Source: Tritrichomonas foetus (taxonomy: Eukaryota; Parabasalia; Tritrichomonadida; Tritrichomonadidae). From it: 44,633 nt of DNA. Positions 1-8,710 of the stretch are shown piece after piece. Within the stretch, counting starts at the first letter, position 1. Every line of letters starts with the position of its first letter. A model generated the notes under the pieces. That model saw only the letters and a list, made by a program, of their open reading frames with translations. It had not been told where the DNA came from and ran no database searches. Where the stretch lies: the NCBI GenBank assembly GCA_001839685.1, contig MLAK01000585.1, forward strand, positions 54,118 through 98,750. Direction: 5' to 3'. The position numbers and the translations under genes were made by a program.

Positions 1-95
1 TCCTTCATGATTTCATACCTTTTCACCGTTCCCTAACCCATAAACTAGAATCATTCATTTTCTCGTGTAACACATCAGTACATTTTAAAATTGAT

Positions 96-159
96 TTCCG
101 TCCTTGTGTTTTTCATTAGTTGATTATNCTTAAACNCANNTATTCCGTCCTTGTGTTTT
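96..159. repeat. 17-bp direct repeat pair
   Basis: The word TTCCGTCCTTGTGTTTT occurs at 96-112 and again at 143-159. The second copy is directly preceded by ambiguous bases, so the pair could be an assembly artefact or a small tandem duplication. Confidence 0.5.
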
Positions 160-595
160 GGCTTAAATTTGAATAATTCCTGATTTTCTTTAGNTGNTGT
201 ATTTTTGATCAAATCACCGTTCCCATGAACTCGGTGCCATACGGGGACTCATATATATATGATTTTAACGATTCATTTCATTAAGCTTGAATGATTCATC
301 TCAAGGAGTTTTCCTTTTTTATTTCATTTGGTTTTAATGATTCATTTAAACAGTTTTATTGAGTGACTTCATTAAGTTTGGCCATCTCAATTCAAGGAGT
401 TTCAATGTTTGCTTTGCTATATTTTTATAAAATTAATAAAACTCATTTTGGAATTTCAAAAAACTGCTTGACATATTCCATGTCAAAACAACAATATTGA
501 AATTGTTAAAGTTTACAGGAACATGATTTGGCATTTATGAGCTTTTTCAGAAACATAAGAAAAAGATGATAAAAAGTTAACGTCTTTTTGAGGAG

Positions 596-637
596 AACGT
601 TTACTTCTTTCAAAGACCTCATCAAAGGAGACCGTTT
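596..637 (+). promoter_or_regulatory. Two CGTTT elements upstream of the CK2-like kinase
   Basis: GGAGAACGTTTAC (593-605) and GGAGACCGTTTATA (627-640) are two near-copies ending about 20 and 55 bases before the ATG at 657. They match the CGTTT/AAACG element found upstream of many genes here. The Myb-element reading is inference; the duplication is seen directly. Confidence 0.4.
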
Positions 638-656
638 ATAGAAAATAATCGATCGA

Positions 657-1643
657 ATGCGGAGTTGCTCAATTTATCAAAACATGATTCAGGAGCCAAT
701 GAATGCGAGTAATCAATTTGATGGTGACGAGGATATTTTTTCACACGAACTTGGCAACATTGAAGATTATTCAGTCAGCACGCGTCTTGGAAGAGGCAAA
801 TACAGTAACGTATTTCGAGGAAGACAGAAAAACGGCGAACTTTGCGTTGTCAAAGTTTTGAAGCCGGTTCGAATTGGAAAAATTATGCGCGAAATTACAA
901 TTCTCGAGGCTTTAAAGAACGGTCCGAATATTTCACAGCTGCGCGAAGTCGTCCGGGACGAGGATACCGGCTCGATCGCCTTGATTCTCAGCTGGGCGGA
1001 AAATGAAAATATTCGATCGGTTTTCAATCGCTTAACAACAAATGATATTGCAATTTATATCTACAGGGTATTACAAGCGCTAGAATATGCGCATGCTCAC
1101 AATATAATGCACCGAGATGTCAAGCCGGGAAATATTATGTTTGATCCGGATACAAAGGAGGTCTCTTTAATTGATTGGGGACTCGCTGAATTCTACTCTC
1201 CTGGCTTAGAATACCAAGTAAGGGTGGCAACTCGTCATTACAAAGGCCCTGAGCTTTTGTTAAATTATACGAAATATGACACCAGCCTGGACATTTGGTG
1301 CCTCGGTGTTACATTGGCCACTTTGCTGTTTAGAAAAATCCCCTTCTTTAGGGGACATGATAACGACGAGCAAATCGTCAAGTTGGCAAGCGTTTTGGGA
1401 GCAGCCGACATATATAGCTATTGCGATAAATATTCGCTGTCACTTCCGACAAAGGTTGCATCAGAAATAAGTGGATGTCAAAGAAAATCATGGTCTAATT
1501 GGATAAATAAAAACAATAAAGATGTTGTAACCAATGAGGCATTGCATTTATTGGATAAAATGCTCATAATTGATCACGAATTACGTCCAACTGCAAAAGA
1601 GTTATTGGGACATCCGTTTTTCAACAACGTGAGGGATCAATGA
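657..1643 (+). CDS. Casein kinase 2 catalytic subunit (alpha)-like protein kinase
   Basis: CMGC-group Ser/Thr kinase of the CK2 alpha type, 328 residues, close to the usual length. Visible features in order: glycine loop GRGKYSNVF (about 45-53), the VVKVLK lysine, the catalytic loop HRDVKPGN, the CK2-type magnesium loop DWG in place of DFG, and the CK2 signature EFYSPGLEY followed by RVATRHYKGPE. CK2 phosphorylates acidic Ser/Thr sites on nuclear and cytoplasmic targets, usually with a beta subunit; none is seen here. The basic cluster that follows KP in classical CK2 alpha (KKKK) is replaced by RIGK, so acidic-substrate preference may differ. The first ATG is used; Met10 or Met15 are alternatives. 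It converges on the SKA1-like gene. Confidence 0.93.
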   Translation: MRSCSIYQNMIQEPMNASNQFDGDEDIFSHELGNIEDYSVSTRLGRGKYSNVFRGRQKNGELCVVKVLKPVRIGKIMREITILEALKNGPNISQLREVVRDEDTGSIALILSWAENENIRSVFNRLTTNDIAIYIYRVLQALEYAHAHNIMHRDVKPGNIMFDPDTKEVSLIDWGLAEFYSPGLEYQVRVATRHYKGPELLLNYTKYDTSLDIWCLGVTLATLLFRKIPFFRGHDNDEQIVKLASVLGAADIYSYCDKYSLSLPTKVASEISGCQRKSWSNWINKNNKDVVTNEALHLLDKMLIIDHELRPTAKELLGHPFFNNVRDQ

Positions 1644-2025
1644 ATTGACTATTTTTTTATATTAATATATATTTGCTTGTAAATAGATTAAACAATCTTA
1701 TTTGGATCACTCATTTTTCTTTTTAATTTGATGATACTTTCTTTTGATTTTGATGATCATTTCTATTATGCGAGATTACACAATAATTGATCGTTACCAC
1801 AGATATTATAGTGATGCAAACTTTTAATCAATGCATTCTCAGTGATTTCGTTCTCAGAAAAAAGATATGTATTATTCATTCATTCAAATCCAATTTGTTA
1901 TTGTCCTAAAATCGCTCGAATAACAATAAAATAAAACACCAAAACAAACAAAAAAGTATTAACAGTAGATTTTACTCATCCTAACATTAATCAGTTTCAA
2001 ACAATCACCATAATTATTATTTATC
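1644..2025. other. Convergent intergenic spacer
   Basis: AT-rich spacer between the 3' ends of the CK2-like and SKA1-like genes. It should contain both 3' processing sites. No gene, repeat or structured RNA was recognised. Confidence 0.5.
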
Positions 2026-2883
2026 TTACCGGATAAAATATCTTTTCACATGTGAATCAGTTGAACATGAAATTCGGCCAAGTGCTTGAAGAACAGAAAG
2101 TACTTTGAGTGAGTTTATCTTCATTGTAGCTGTCTCTTTAACATCTTCTTGTGTAAAGAATATTCTGTCATCACCTTCAAGTTCTTCGTCCTTATATCGC
2201 TCCCAAAGCCTCCTTGATGAAGCTTTGACTTGATTTGGCTGGAGTCTGATAATTGACATTTTACGTTTAAGCACCTCATTGATTTCACTAATGTACACAT
2301 TAAGTTTATCTACAGGAATTCTATAATTAACTGATTTGGATGCCTGTGTAAGTTCTTGTTGAGTGACGAATTGAATCAATCCTTCAGCATCTTGTAATTG
2401 ATCGTGTGGCTGCTGTTTCTGCTGTTGTGCAGATTGCTGCTGTATTGGTTGATGCTTAACAGAATGTGCGAGGGCCTGTTTTTGAGATAATGGTGTTGTT
2501 TGTTTCTGATTATTATGATTTGATTGAATTCTTTGAGAACTTTGTTTTTGACCGTTTGCTTGATGTGGAGATTTATTATTTAATCGTGTGGCTGTTTTTA
2601 TCGGTAACTGAGGTGCTGGATCTTCGAAATCTTGAAGTGTTTGACTCTGTTCATAAATACTCCGGATCTCCTCAATTGTTGCATTAATTTCAGATAGTTC
2701 GGGAAGTTGAGCGACGAAATCATCTAATTCTTGTAAATTACTTTCCAATTGACTCATTTTATTCGAGAGAGACGTAATAATTTGAGGGTTGCATAAACCA
2801 TTAACTGCACATGATATACATGCTTGCATTTCATATACACGTTGGCATAGGTCTTCAATTGCTGCAAATGCTGTGACCTGCAT
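2026..2883 (-). CDS. SKA1-like spindle and kinetochore-associated protein
   Basis: 285 residues. Residues 168-285 match the winged-helix microtubule-binding domain of Ska1. They begin with an IQFVTQQEL segment (Ska1 has an equivalent P-F/Y-I-T-x-x-E-F start). Next come a YRIPVDKLN...EINEVLKRKMSII helix pair, a SRRLWERYKDEE segment, FFTQEDVKE, and a C-terminal VKRYFIR (Ska1 ends in TRYVIT). The N-terminal 85 residues are predicted helical/coiled coil (about 41-85), as expected for assembly with Ska2 and Ska3. A Q/N-rich linker (about 100-160) joins the halves. In animals the Ska complex keeps kinetochores attached to depolymerising microtubules. The assignment is from recalled family features and was not searched. 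No Ska2 or Ska3 gene is visible in the window. Confidence 0.8.
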   Translation of the reverse strand: MQVTAFAAIEDLCQRVYEMQACISCAVNGLCNPQIITSLSNKMSQLESNLQELDDFVAQLPELSEINATIEEIRSIYEQSQTLQDFEDPAPQLPIKTATRLNNKSPHQANGQKQSSQRIQSNHNNQKQTTPLSQKQALAHSVKHQPIQQQSAQQQKQQPHDQLQDAEGLIQFVTQQELTQASKSVNYRIPVDKLNVYISEINEVLKRKMSIIRLQPNQVKASSRRLWERYKDEELEGDDRIFFTQEDVKETATMKINSLKVLSVLQALGRISCSTDSHVKRYFIR

Positions 2884-2894
2884 CGATTTTATAT

Positions 2895-2900
2895 ACGTTT
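2895..2900 (-). promoter_or_regulatory. AAACGT element upstream of the SKA1-like gene
   Basis: Read on the gene's strand this is TAAACGTA, about 12-17 bases before the ATG. It is the same AAACG core seen at other starts in the window. Confidence 0.35.
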
Positions 2901-4397
2901 ATTATATCATCTTTTTCTATGTATATGGCCATATAAGTATTCAAATATATCTTGTTTATAAGTTAACTTATAAAAATCAGAATCATTTATAGAATAACAT
3001 CACCTTTAACATATTCATGACATGTGAAGAGCGATTTTCTTTATATATATTCGTTTTCAAAGGAGATTTTCTTTAAATAAATCAAAAAAAAAAAAATCTA
3101 TGAATTATGAGTGAACAAAGGGTGTTCCATACTGAGAAGTTAGAATATTCTGGGATTTTCACATTTTTGTTTCGTGTTTTCCACCTTTCATAGAAGAAAT
3201 ATTCCTTGAGAAAACACAAAAATAATAATAACACATCGTATAAAGATATTTTGAATCAACTTTTTTTCCAGACAGGATAAGTTTCTCGAAAAAAGAAAAA
3301 CACTACATCGTTACATACTAGATAGACTATCGATATATGATTATTAAATTGTTCAGCAGCTTGGTCACTTGACAATTTCGAAAAATGATATTTGATTTTT
3401 TTTCAGTAAAAAATTATTAATTTGATTTAAATTTCATAGTATAATCTTATTTATATTTAAATATTATGAATATATAATTAATTTGAAGTTTAAATGGTTT
3501 TAAAGGGTAGAAAAAATAATAATTTCTAAAACCGTGGTTTTTCAATTTTTCAGGATCTCTAACCCCAAATCCTAATTATTTTTGATATAATTTATTTTTA
3601 TCAAGTGAAATTAAGAAAATAATGAATAGGCCATTCTGTACACCAAAGAGTTTTTTTATTTTTGAATTTTTACACATCATCTGCTTAATATTTTCTAATT
3701 TTTTCGAGTATAATTACAAATAAATACCATGTATATTTATGATAGACCACTTATTTTTGAACACTCATATTCTAACACAACATTCTTTTCTGAAAAAAAT
3801 TGAATAGAAAATGAAATAAAATTCCTAAAAAACTCGAATTTTCATTATTTCGCGATAATTCTTCGTAGAATTTCAATAAATATAATATGATATAAATATA
3901 TCACATTTTCAAAGTATTCCTCTGCTTCTACCAATATCTGTAAAAAAGGATGTTTTTTGGTGAAACTTTTTGAATGTCTATTCAATTTCCCCAAACTTAA
4001 AAAATCACAGAAAAAACAATCTTTATTTGCAATATATTATTGCCAATTTATTAACCATATAATATCAATATCAAATAAAAATTAATTTTCAAAAAAAAGT
4101 TATTCGCACCTTCTGAAAAATGAATTTTAGAAAAAAAAATGTTTCATAAAAAAAGTCATTTTTCGAAAATGCTTGGTAGAAATTCCTTAAAAATAGCATA
4201 TTTATTCTAGNGAAAGTTACCTGCACATCATATAAAAAAATGAGATCAATCTTGGGTCAAAANGCGATCTTTATACGATGTATAATAACGATAGAAAACA
4301 TTTTATTTAAGGAAATCTGAAAAGTTCTATTGAATTTTCATAAATTGACCAATCAAAAAAATGATATTATTCAATTATTGAATGTTATTTTCTGTGC

Positions 4398-4405
4398 GAA
4401 CGTAA
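4398..4405 (+). promoter_or_regulatory. GAACGTAA element upstream of epsin
   Basis: The AACGT core lies about 30 bases before the epsin ATG at 4436. It is a weaker match to the shared promoter-proximal element. Confidence 0.3.
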
Positions 4406-4435
4406 CATAACATTTTTTATTTTATCTAAAAGTTG

Positions 4436-5575
4436 ATGAAAGCTTGGAAGTGGAACAAAAAGAAGCCAATTCATCCTAAAGTCAAGAAGTCATCAACAAC
4501 CAAAGCTGTTAAAAAGGCCACCAATAAGGATAAAGGATTTCCATCGAGCACCCAATTATCACAAATTGCCCAACTTTCATACAACCAGAAAGACTTCAAA
4601 GATATAACTCATATCATATGGCAACGAATTAAGGATCACGAGCTTCACCGCACGCAAAAAACATTGATATTACTCGAGTATTTGCTAGCTAATGGCGTAC
4701 AGCAATTCCGTGAAGATGCAAGGAGCCATGCACATCTATTTCAACTACTAGCTGAAACCAATCTCTGTCATACCGGCGAAGATGCTGCCAACGAAGCAGT
4801 TGTGCGAGCGAAAGCAAGAAATATTATTCTTCTTTTAAATAATGACGAGTTGTATAATTCAGAAAGAGAGAAGGCTGCTAAGTTGAGTGTTTCTTCAGTT
4901 ACAAATGTCATGAAAACTCGAAAAGGAAAAACAGTGCTTACTTCTATAAATGGCAACCCTCAACCTGCACGGAATGATCAGCCAAAGTCCACTCCTATTT
5001 CTCCAAAACTAGATTCAAATCCAAACCCAACAAACGGCTCGTCGGATGATTCTAGTGATGGTGAAAACGTTCCCAAGGCTACTCGGCAGGCGATTCAGCC
5101 AAAGAGATTTGATCCTGTAACAGGAAAAACCCAGTTCATCTCGAATTCACCTCCTCCATCTGGTCCACCTTTATATACAGCAGCACCACCGCCGGTGAAT
5201 CCACAAGATTTTTATTCACCTCAAACACAGACTCAGCAACGGCCAGCAAATAATTTTTTTGATGATAATCCAATAACTCAGCCGCATTCATTGCCGCCAT
5301 CTCGGCCTAATCCATTTGGACCAGATTTTAATCAACAACTTCAATGTGTTTCTCCACCAATTTACCAGCAAACTCCACAGCAACAGCCTAATCCTTTTGT
5401 GCAGCAACAGTATCAACAACAACAGCCACAGCCACAGCACACTGGATCTGCATTAGATGACTTGATGCAACTGACTATTCCACAGCAACAACAACCAAAG
5501 CCTAGTCCAGATGATTTATACATTGGACCAGCAATTACTACCATGGGTGAGCCATACCATAATCAATATTACTAA
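4436..5575 (+). CDS. Epsin-like endocytic adaptor (ENTH domain)
   Basis: 379 residues from the ATG at 4436; the in-frame TTG just upstream is not a likely start. An ENTH domain covers roughly residues 30-155. Its family features include SSTQLSQIAQLSYN, the FKDITHIIWQRIKDHELHRTQ helix and LLEYLLANG, followed by a repeated-helix region with VRAKARNIILLLN. ENTH domains bind phosphoinositides and bend membranes during clathrin-coated vesicle formation. The C-terminal half is disordered and rich in P, Q, N and S. It carries two NPF motifs (codons at about 5309 and 5390), the ligand of EH-domain proteins, and an acidic stretch LDDLMQL that could act as a clathrin-box-like site. This domain order is that of epsins. 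It converges on the Piercer-like gene with a spacer of about 130 bases. Confidence 0.9.
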   Translation: MKAWKWNKKKPIHPKVKKSSTTKAVKKATNKDKGFPSSTQLSQIAQLSYNQKDFKDITHIIWQRIKDHELHRTQKTLILLEYLLANGVQQFREDARSHAHLFQLLAETNLCHTGEDAANEAVVRAKARNIILLLNNDELYNSEREKAAKLSVSSVTNVMKTRKGKTVLTSINGNPQPARNDQPKSTPISPKLDSNPNPTNGSSDDSSDGENVPKATRQAIQPKRFDPVTGKTQFISNSPPPSGPPLYTAAPPPVNPQDFYSPQTQTQQRPANNFFDDNPITQPHSLPPSRPNPFGPDFNQQLQCVSPPIYQQTPQQQPNPFVQQQYQQQQPQPQHTGSALDDLMQLTIPQQQQPKPSPDDLYIGPAITTMGEPYHNQYY

Positions 5576-5707
5576 ATTATGCATGAATGTCATTTTTTCA
5601 TTTATTTATACTTTAAATTTCAATTGATAAATTAAAAAAATAATAGGTAATAATTAAAAAAAAAATGATAATTTTAACATCAGATTATTTTTGATGATGA
5701 TTGGAAA

Positions 5708-6010
5708 TTAAATATTGAAGTTGGAACCTTCATAATTAACTCCGAGATGTTCTTTTTCTGTGAAGTGTCGAGATATCGTGTGATATTCTGTCGGTCTTTC
5801 ATATTGTGTCACTGACATCATTCCATAATCATGATTTGTAGTTCGATAAACAGGATGCTCCATCCTTAGAGTTGGTGCTTGAGATATTTCAGAGAATCGC
5901 TCAGGAACAGTTTGCGATGCTAATCTTTCTTCAACACGCTTCATAACGCGTGCCATATATGTTTCTTCATCTTCGTCTTCACGCTGTCCCGGAAGCCGGC
6001 GATTGGTCAT
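5708..6010 (-). CDS. Piercer-like microtubule inner protein (putative axonemal)
   Basis: 100-residue protein. The second half (about 52-100) resembles the Piercer of microtubule wall family (PIERCE1/PIERCE2, formerly C9orf116/C15orf65). It has PVYRTTNHDYGM near residue 53, then a short spacer with RPTEYH, an aromatic/basic stretch SRHFTEKEH, and GVNYEGSNFN near the end. Animal Piercers have the same order: VYRTSNxxYG, a Pro-containing linker, a (K/R)F(S/T) stretch, then a Gly-rich F/Y-N-x-S/T-L-N tail. They lie inside axonemal doublet microtubules. The first half is charged and helical. An in-frame TAA lies six codons upstream, so the start is well fixed. The call rests on recalled motif similarity in a short protein. 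Confidence 0.6.
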   Translation of the reverse strand: MTNRRLPGQREDEDEETYMARVMKRVEERLASQTVPERFSEISQAPTLRMEHPVYRTTNHDYGMMSVTQYERPTEYHTISRHFTEKEHLGVNYEGSNFNI

Positions 6011-7862
6011 TAATCTCTCTGACTGTTAAAAAAATGGTTGTATATCAATGACAAAATAGTTAGAACTTTTTCTGAGTTTGTAAGAATTATTCAATTGAAT
6101 AAATTGATAGATGAGTCTTTTATTTCCATTTTTTGACAATATATCGGGTCGATAAAAGAAATCTTTCACAAAATATCGAACGATGTGAAGTCAATATTTT
6201 CAAACAAGTTGAGAAAATATCTTCATGTATAAACCTATTAACAATATCAAACAAGGAAAAATAAGTATATATTGTCAAATAATCCATAAAAATATCTATT
6301 GATATATTCTTCTTCAACAGAACCAAGTGTGTTTACATTTGTTGATCTACCCCAAAATCGTATACTTTTCCCCTTTTGACGACCATTTTGCCAAAAAACG
6401 TACGATAACATATTGAATAAAATACGTTATTTACCGAAAAATATCAGAAAATGATCATAACTCGCCGAGAAATGATTTTCTATTCGATACCTTTTACACG
6501 ATTATTCGCCTTTGCATGCACAGCAAAATAGCTCTTTTCCACTAAAAACATCGATCGCAAAAAAAATTGAAATCCTTTCATCATTATACACAGATGTTTT
6601 CTTGTTTCGTATTTTGGGGCACATATTTTTAAACACGTACAAAAACATATAATCGGTAATTCAACGAAAATTAGATTTTTTGGGACACTTTATCTGACAT
6701 TAATCGTCTAAAAAAACGACCTTCAAACAAAATTTACCAAGTACCTCAAGTGAAATTAATCTAAATGAGATGTGTTCTATATGTTGCAAAAATAAAAAAA
6801 TTCGCGCCAAAAATGGAATCATTTACATTTCTCAATAATTTTTATTCAAAGGAAATTCAAAAGTTATTTCTGGAAATAGAAATTATCGCGTCAAATATAA
6901 TTCTATATTTCAGTTAGAGCCGAAAATAAAAAAATAGCCACAAATCATCAAAATAGCGGTTTTCATTTTTTCTTGTTTTTGTGTTTTATCCTTATATTTC
7001 TTAATAGCAACGCGTGAATTATATGCTGATATACGTTTTTAAGTCAGAAAACTTGTTGTTATTTCTTCATTGATAATTTTATTGACTACTGAATTTTCAC
7101 TTTTAATCCATCCAAGTTGGTGAGGTAAATTTGCTCAAAATTACATCGAAAAAGTCGATATTATTTTGCTTTTCTTTAATTTTAGATATTATCATTTAAT
7201 TTTCTAAGAAGTCAAATATAATATATTATCTGGTGATGTAATACAATCTTACAATCAATATATTGAATGAAAATCATCAATAAATTATCGTTATTTTTCC
7301 TTTTAGTTATTATCAAGTCGTGAAATGTTATTTCGTTTATTAATTAATGGTTTCTTTATTTACCTATTTTGTTGCAGTATAATTTTTAATCGTTATTGGA
7401 CAAATATCGATTAACAAATCGTTCACTAATAGTATCAAATTAGAGAAATACCTTTTCCACTTTTTTTGGGTGGTGTGTTTTTCTCCAGCCTCGCATGCAC
7501 CTAATTTTAATGTTGAACGTGATCATACTGCATCAATGTTTCTTTATACAATTCTTTTTACTTCTACTCTTGCACCTAATCATCATCAACTAAAAAATCA
7601 TGTAAAAATTCGTACAAATATCGATATAACTTGGAGATTTATATTTGTTTCACAAGATAAAATAAAGCATTCATTGGTTCAACAATAAAATCCTCGCGAG
7701 GATCATTTTTTGGCATATTAGTTCTGTAAGAACCAGAATTATCATAGTGAAACGACTTTGCAAACAATGAAAATCTCGTTTTTTTCCCTTTGAACATGAA
7801 ATTGTTTGCTTGCAAAATCATGAACACAACTTCGAATAAATTTGGCATGTACAATTATTAAC
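6011..7862. other. Gene-poor AT-rich region
   Basis: About 1.85 kb upstream of the Piercer-like gene with no convincing gene. Frames of 60-72 codons at 6120-6326 (minus) and 7470-7688 (plus) have compositions like translated noncoding DNA. A perfect 12-bp palindrome, TCCTCGCGAGGA, sits at about 7690. A 12-bp inverted repeat near the left end is listed separately. Confidence 0.4.
6133..6278. repeat. Inverted repeat, 12-bp arms
   Basis: TTGACAATATAT (6133-6144) is the exact reverse complement of ATATATTGTCAA (6267-6278). The arms enclose about 120 bases of AT-rich DNA. It could be a tiny non-autonomous element, but such arms arise by chance in AT-rich sequence. Confidence 0.3.
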
Positions 7863-8494
7863 ATGCTAAAAGTACGAAGATATGAAAGTAGGAGAAGAAG
7901 TGATATGCCAATTTCTGGATTAATCGCTTCACGCCTGATCAATGCTCGGTCAAGACATCAATCGTTGATTTGAAAAAGATTCAATAAATACAATATTGTT
8001 AAGATACAACAAAAATGATGTTTACAACTTAAGCTATACATATTTATAAATAGACTTATATAAATATAGATGATGTCTCTCTCAATAATGATAATATTTA
8101 GAAATTTTCCATACGCTGTGATTTTATTANAAGTTCAAAACTTTTATATGAAATCTTACCAAGTGATATAGTGATTCGTGAAACTAATGGTGAATCTGCT
8201 TCTTTGCTCCTGTTCTAAGTTCTACTATTTCACAGATGTGAAAGCATTTTTATTCAAATTACTCTTCATGCCATTCGTGATTGCCTCAAGACCAGAAAAT
8301 TTACCATTCACTCTATTAAAGTAAGTGAAGAATCGTTTACATTGTTGATTGAAGCATATCCTTTTGTTATTACCGACCTTTTCTGTCACATTATTTCTGC
8401 CATCAAAAAAATAGCTTGTGATTTTGCAGTTAAAAGTGGAAAAGCTCCAAAAGAAATATATTCTTGTTATTGTTTTCACAGAAGTTGGAAATGA
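7863..8494 (+). pseudogene. Decayed protein-coding fragments, family unknown
   Basis: Three plus-strand stretches look like real protein although none forms a complete gene. One is 7863-7973, starting MLKVRRYESRRRSDMPISGL. The second lies around 8130-8218 and contains LLYEILPSDIVIRETNGES. The third is open from 8219 to the TGA at 8492-8494 and includes the run SIKVSEESFTLLIEAYPF. The last two are separated by an in-frame TAA at 8216. An N at about 8131 may hide a frameshift. The amino-acid composition (mixed charged and hydrophobic residues, few Asn/Lys runs) is unlike the surrounding spacer. I do not recognise the family; a degraded gene copy or transposon relic is possible. Confidence 0.3.
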
Positions 8495-8710
8495 AAACAT
8501 TTTTTTCATCTAAAGGTAAAAATTCATAATTTCATGAATTTACATTAAATGATCCACAAAAAACTGTTTGAGCTGATTCATTTCCTACTTTTTATTTCAA
8601 AATGAATTGATTTCGCAAAATTCACGGAATGTACACCTTCTCTTACCAATATCATGAGTTGTTCTAGCTGAATATGAGTTCGAAATAGTAAATACACTTG
8701 TTGATGATGA

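Larger units (their letters stand above)
1..656. other. Intergenic region, 5' end of window
   Basis: AT-rich sequence with several N bases (around 127-140 and 194-197). It holds a short direct repeat (separate entry) and a loose duplication near 255-405 built on TTCATT/TCATTAAG and CAAGGAGTTT words. No convincing coding frame was seen. The last 60 bases are the promoter-proximal region of the following kinase. Confidence 0.5.
2884..4435. other. Divergent intergenic region, about 1.55 kb
   Basis: Long AT-rich spacer between the divergently transcribed SKA1-like and epsin genes. It has many homopolymer A/T tracts and N bases at 4211 and 4263. No coding frame with protein-like composition, tRNA or repeat array was found. 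It must carry the two promoters at its ends. Confidence 0.5.

Noticed and set aside
833..860. GGTTCGAATT-like word as a tRNA T-arm
   Set aside because: It lies inside the CK2-like coding sequence and no clover-leaf partner arms are present. No tRNA was found anywhere in the window.
4433..4435. TTG immediately before the epsin ATG as a start
   Set aside because: Non-ATG start with no reason to prefer it over the adjacent ATG at 4436.
8225..8509. 94-codon minus-strand frame
   Set aside because: It opposes the plus-strand peptide-like stretch, which has the better composition; the minus frame reads as F/K/N-rich spacer.
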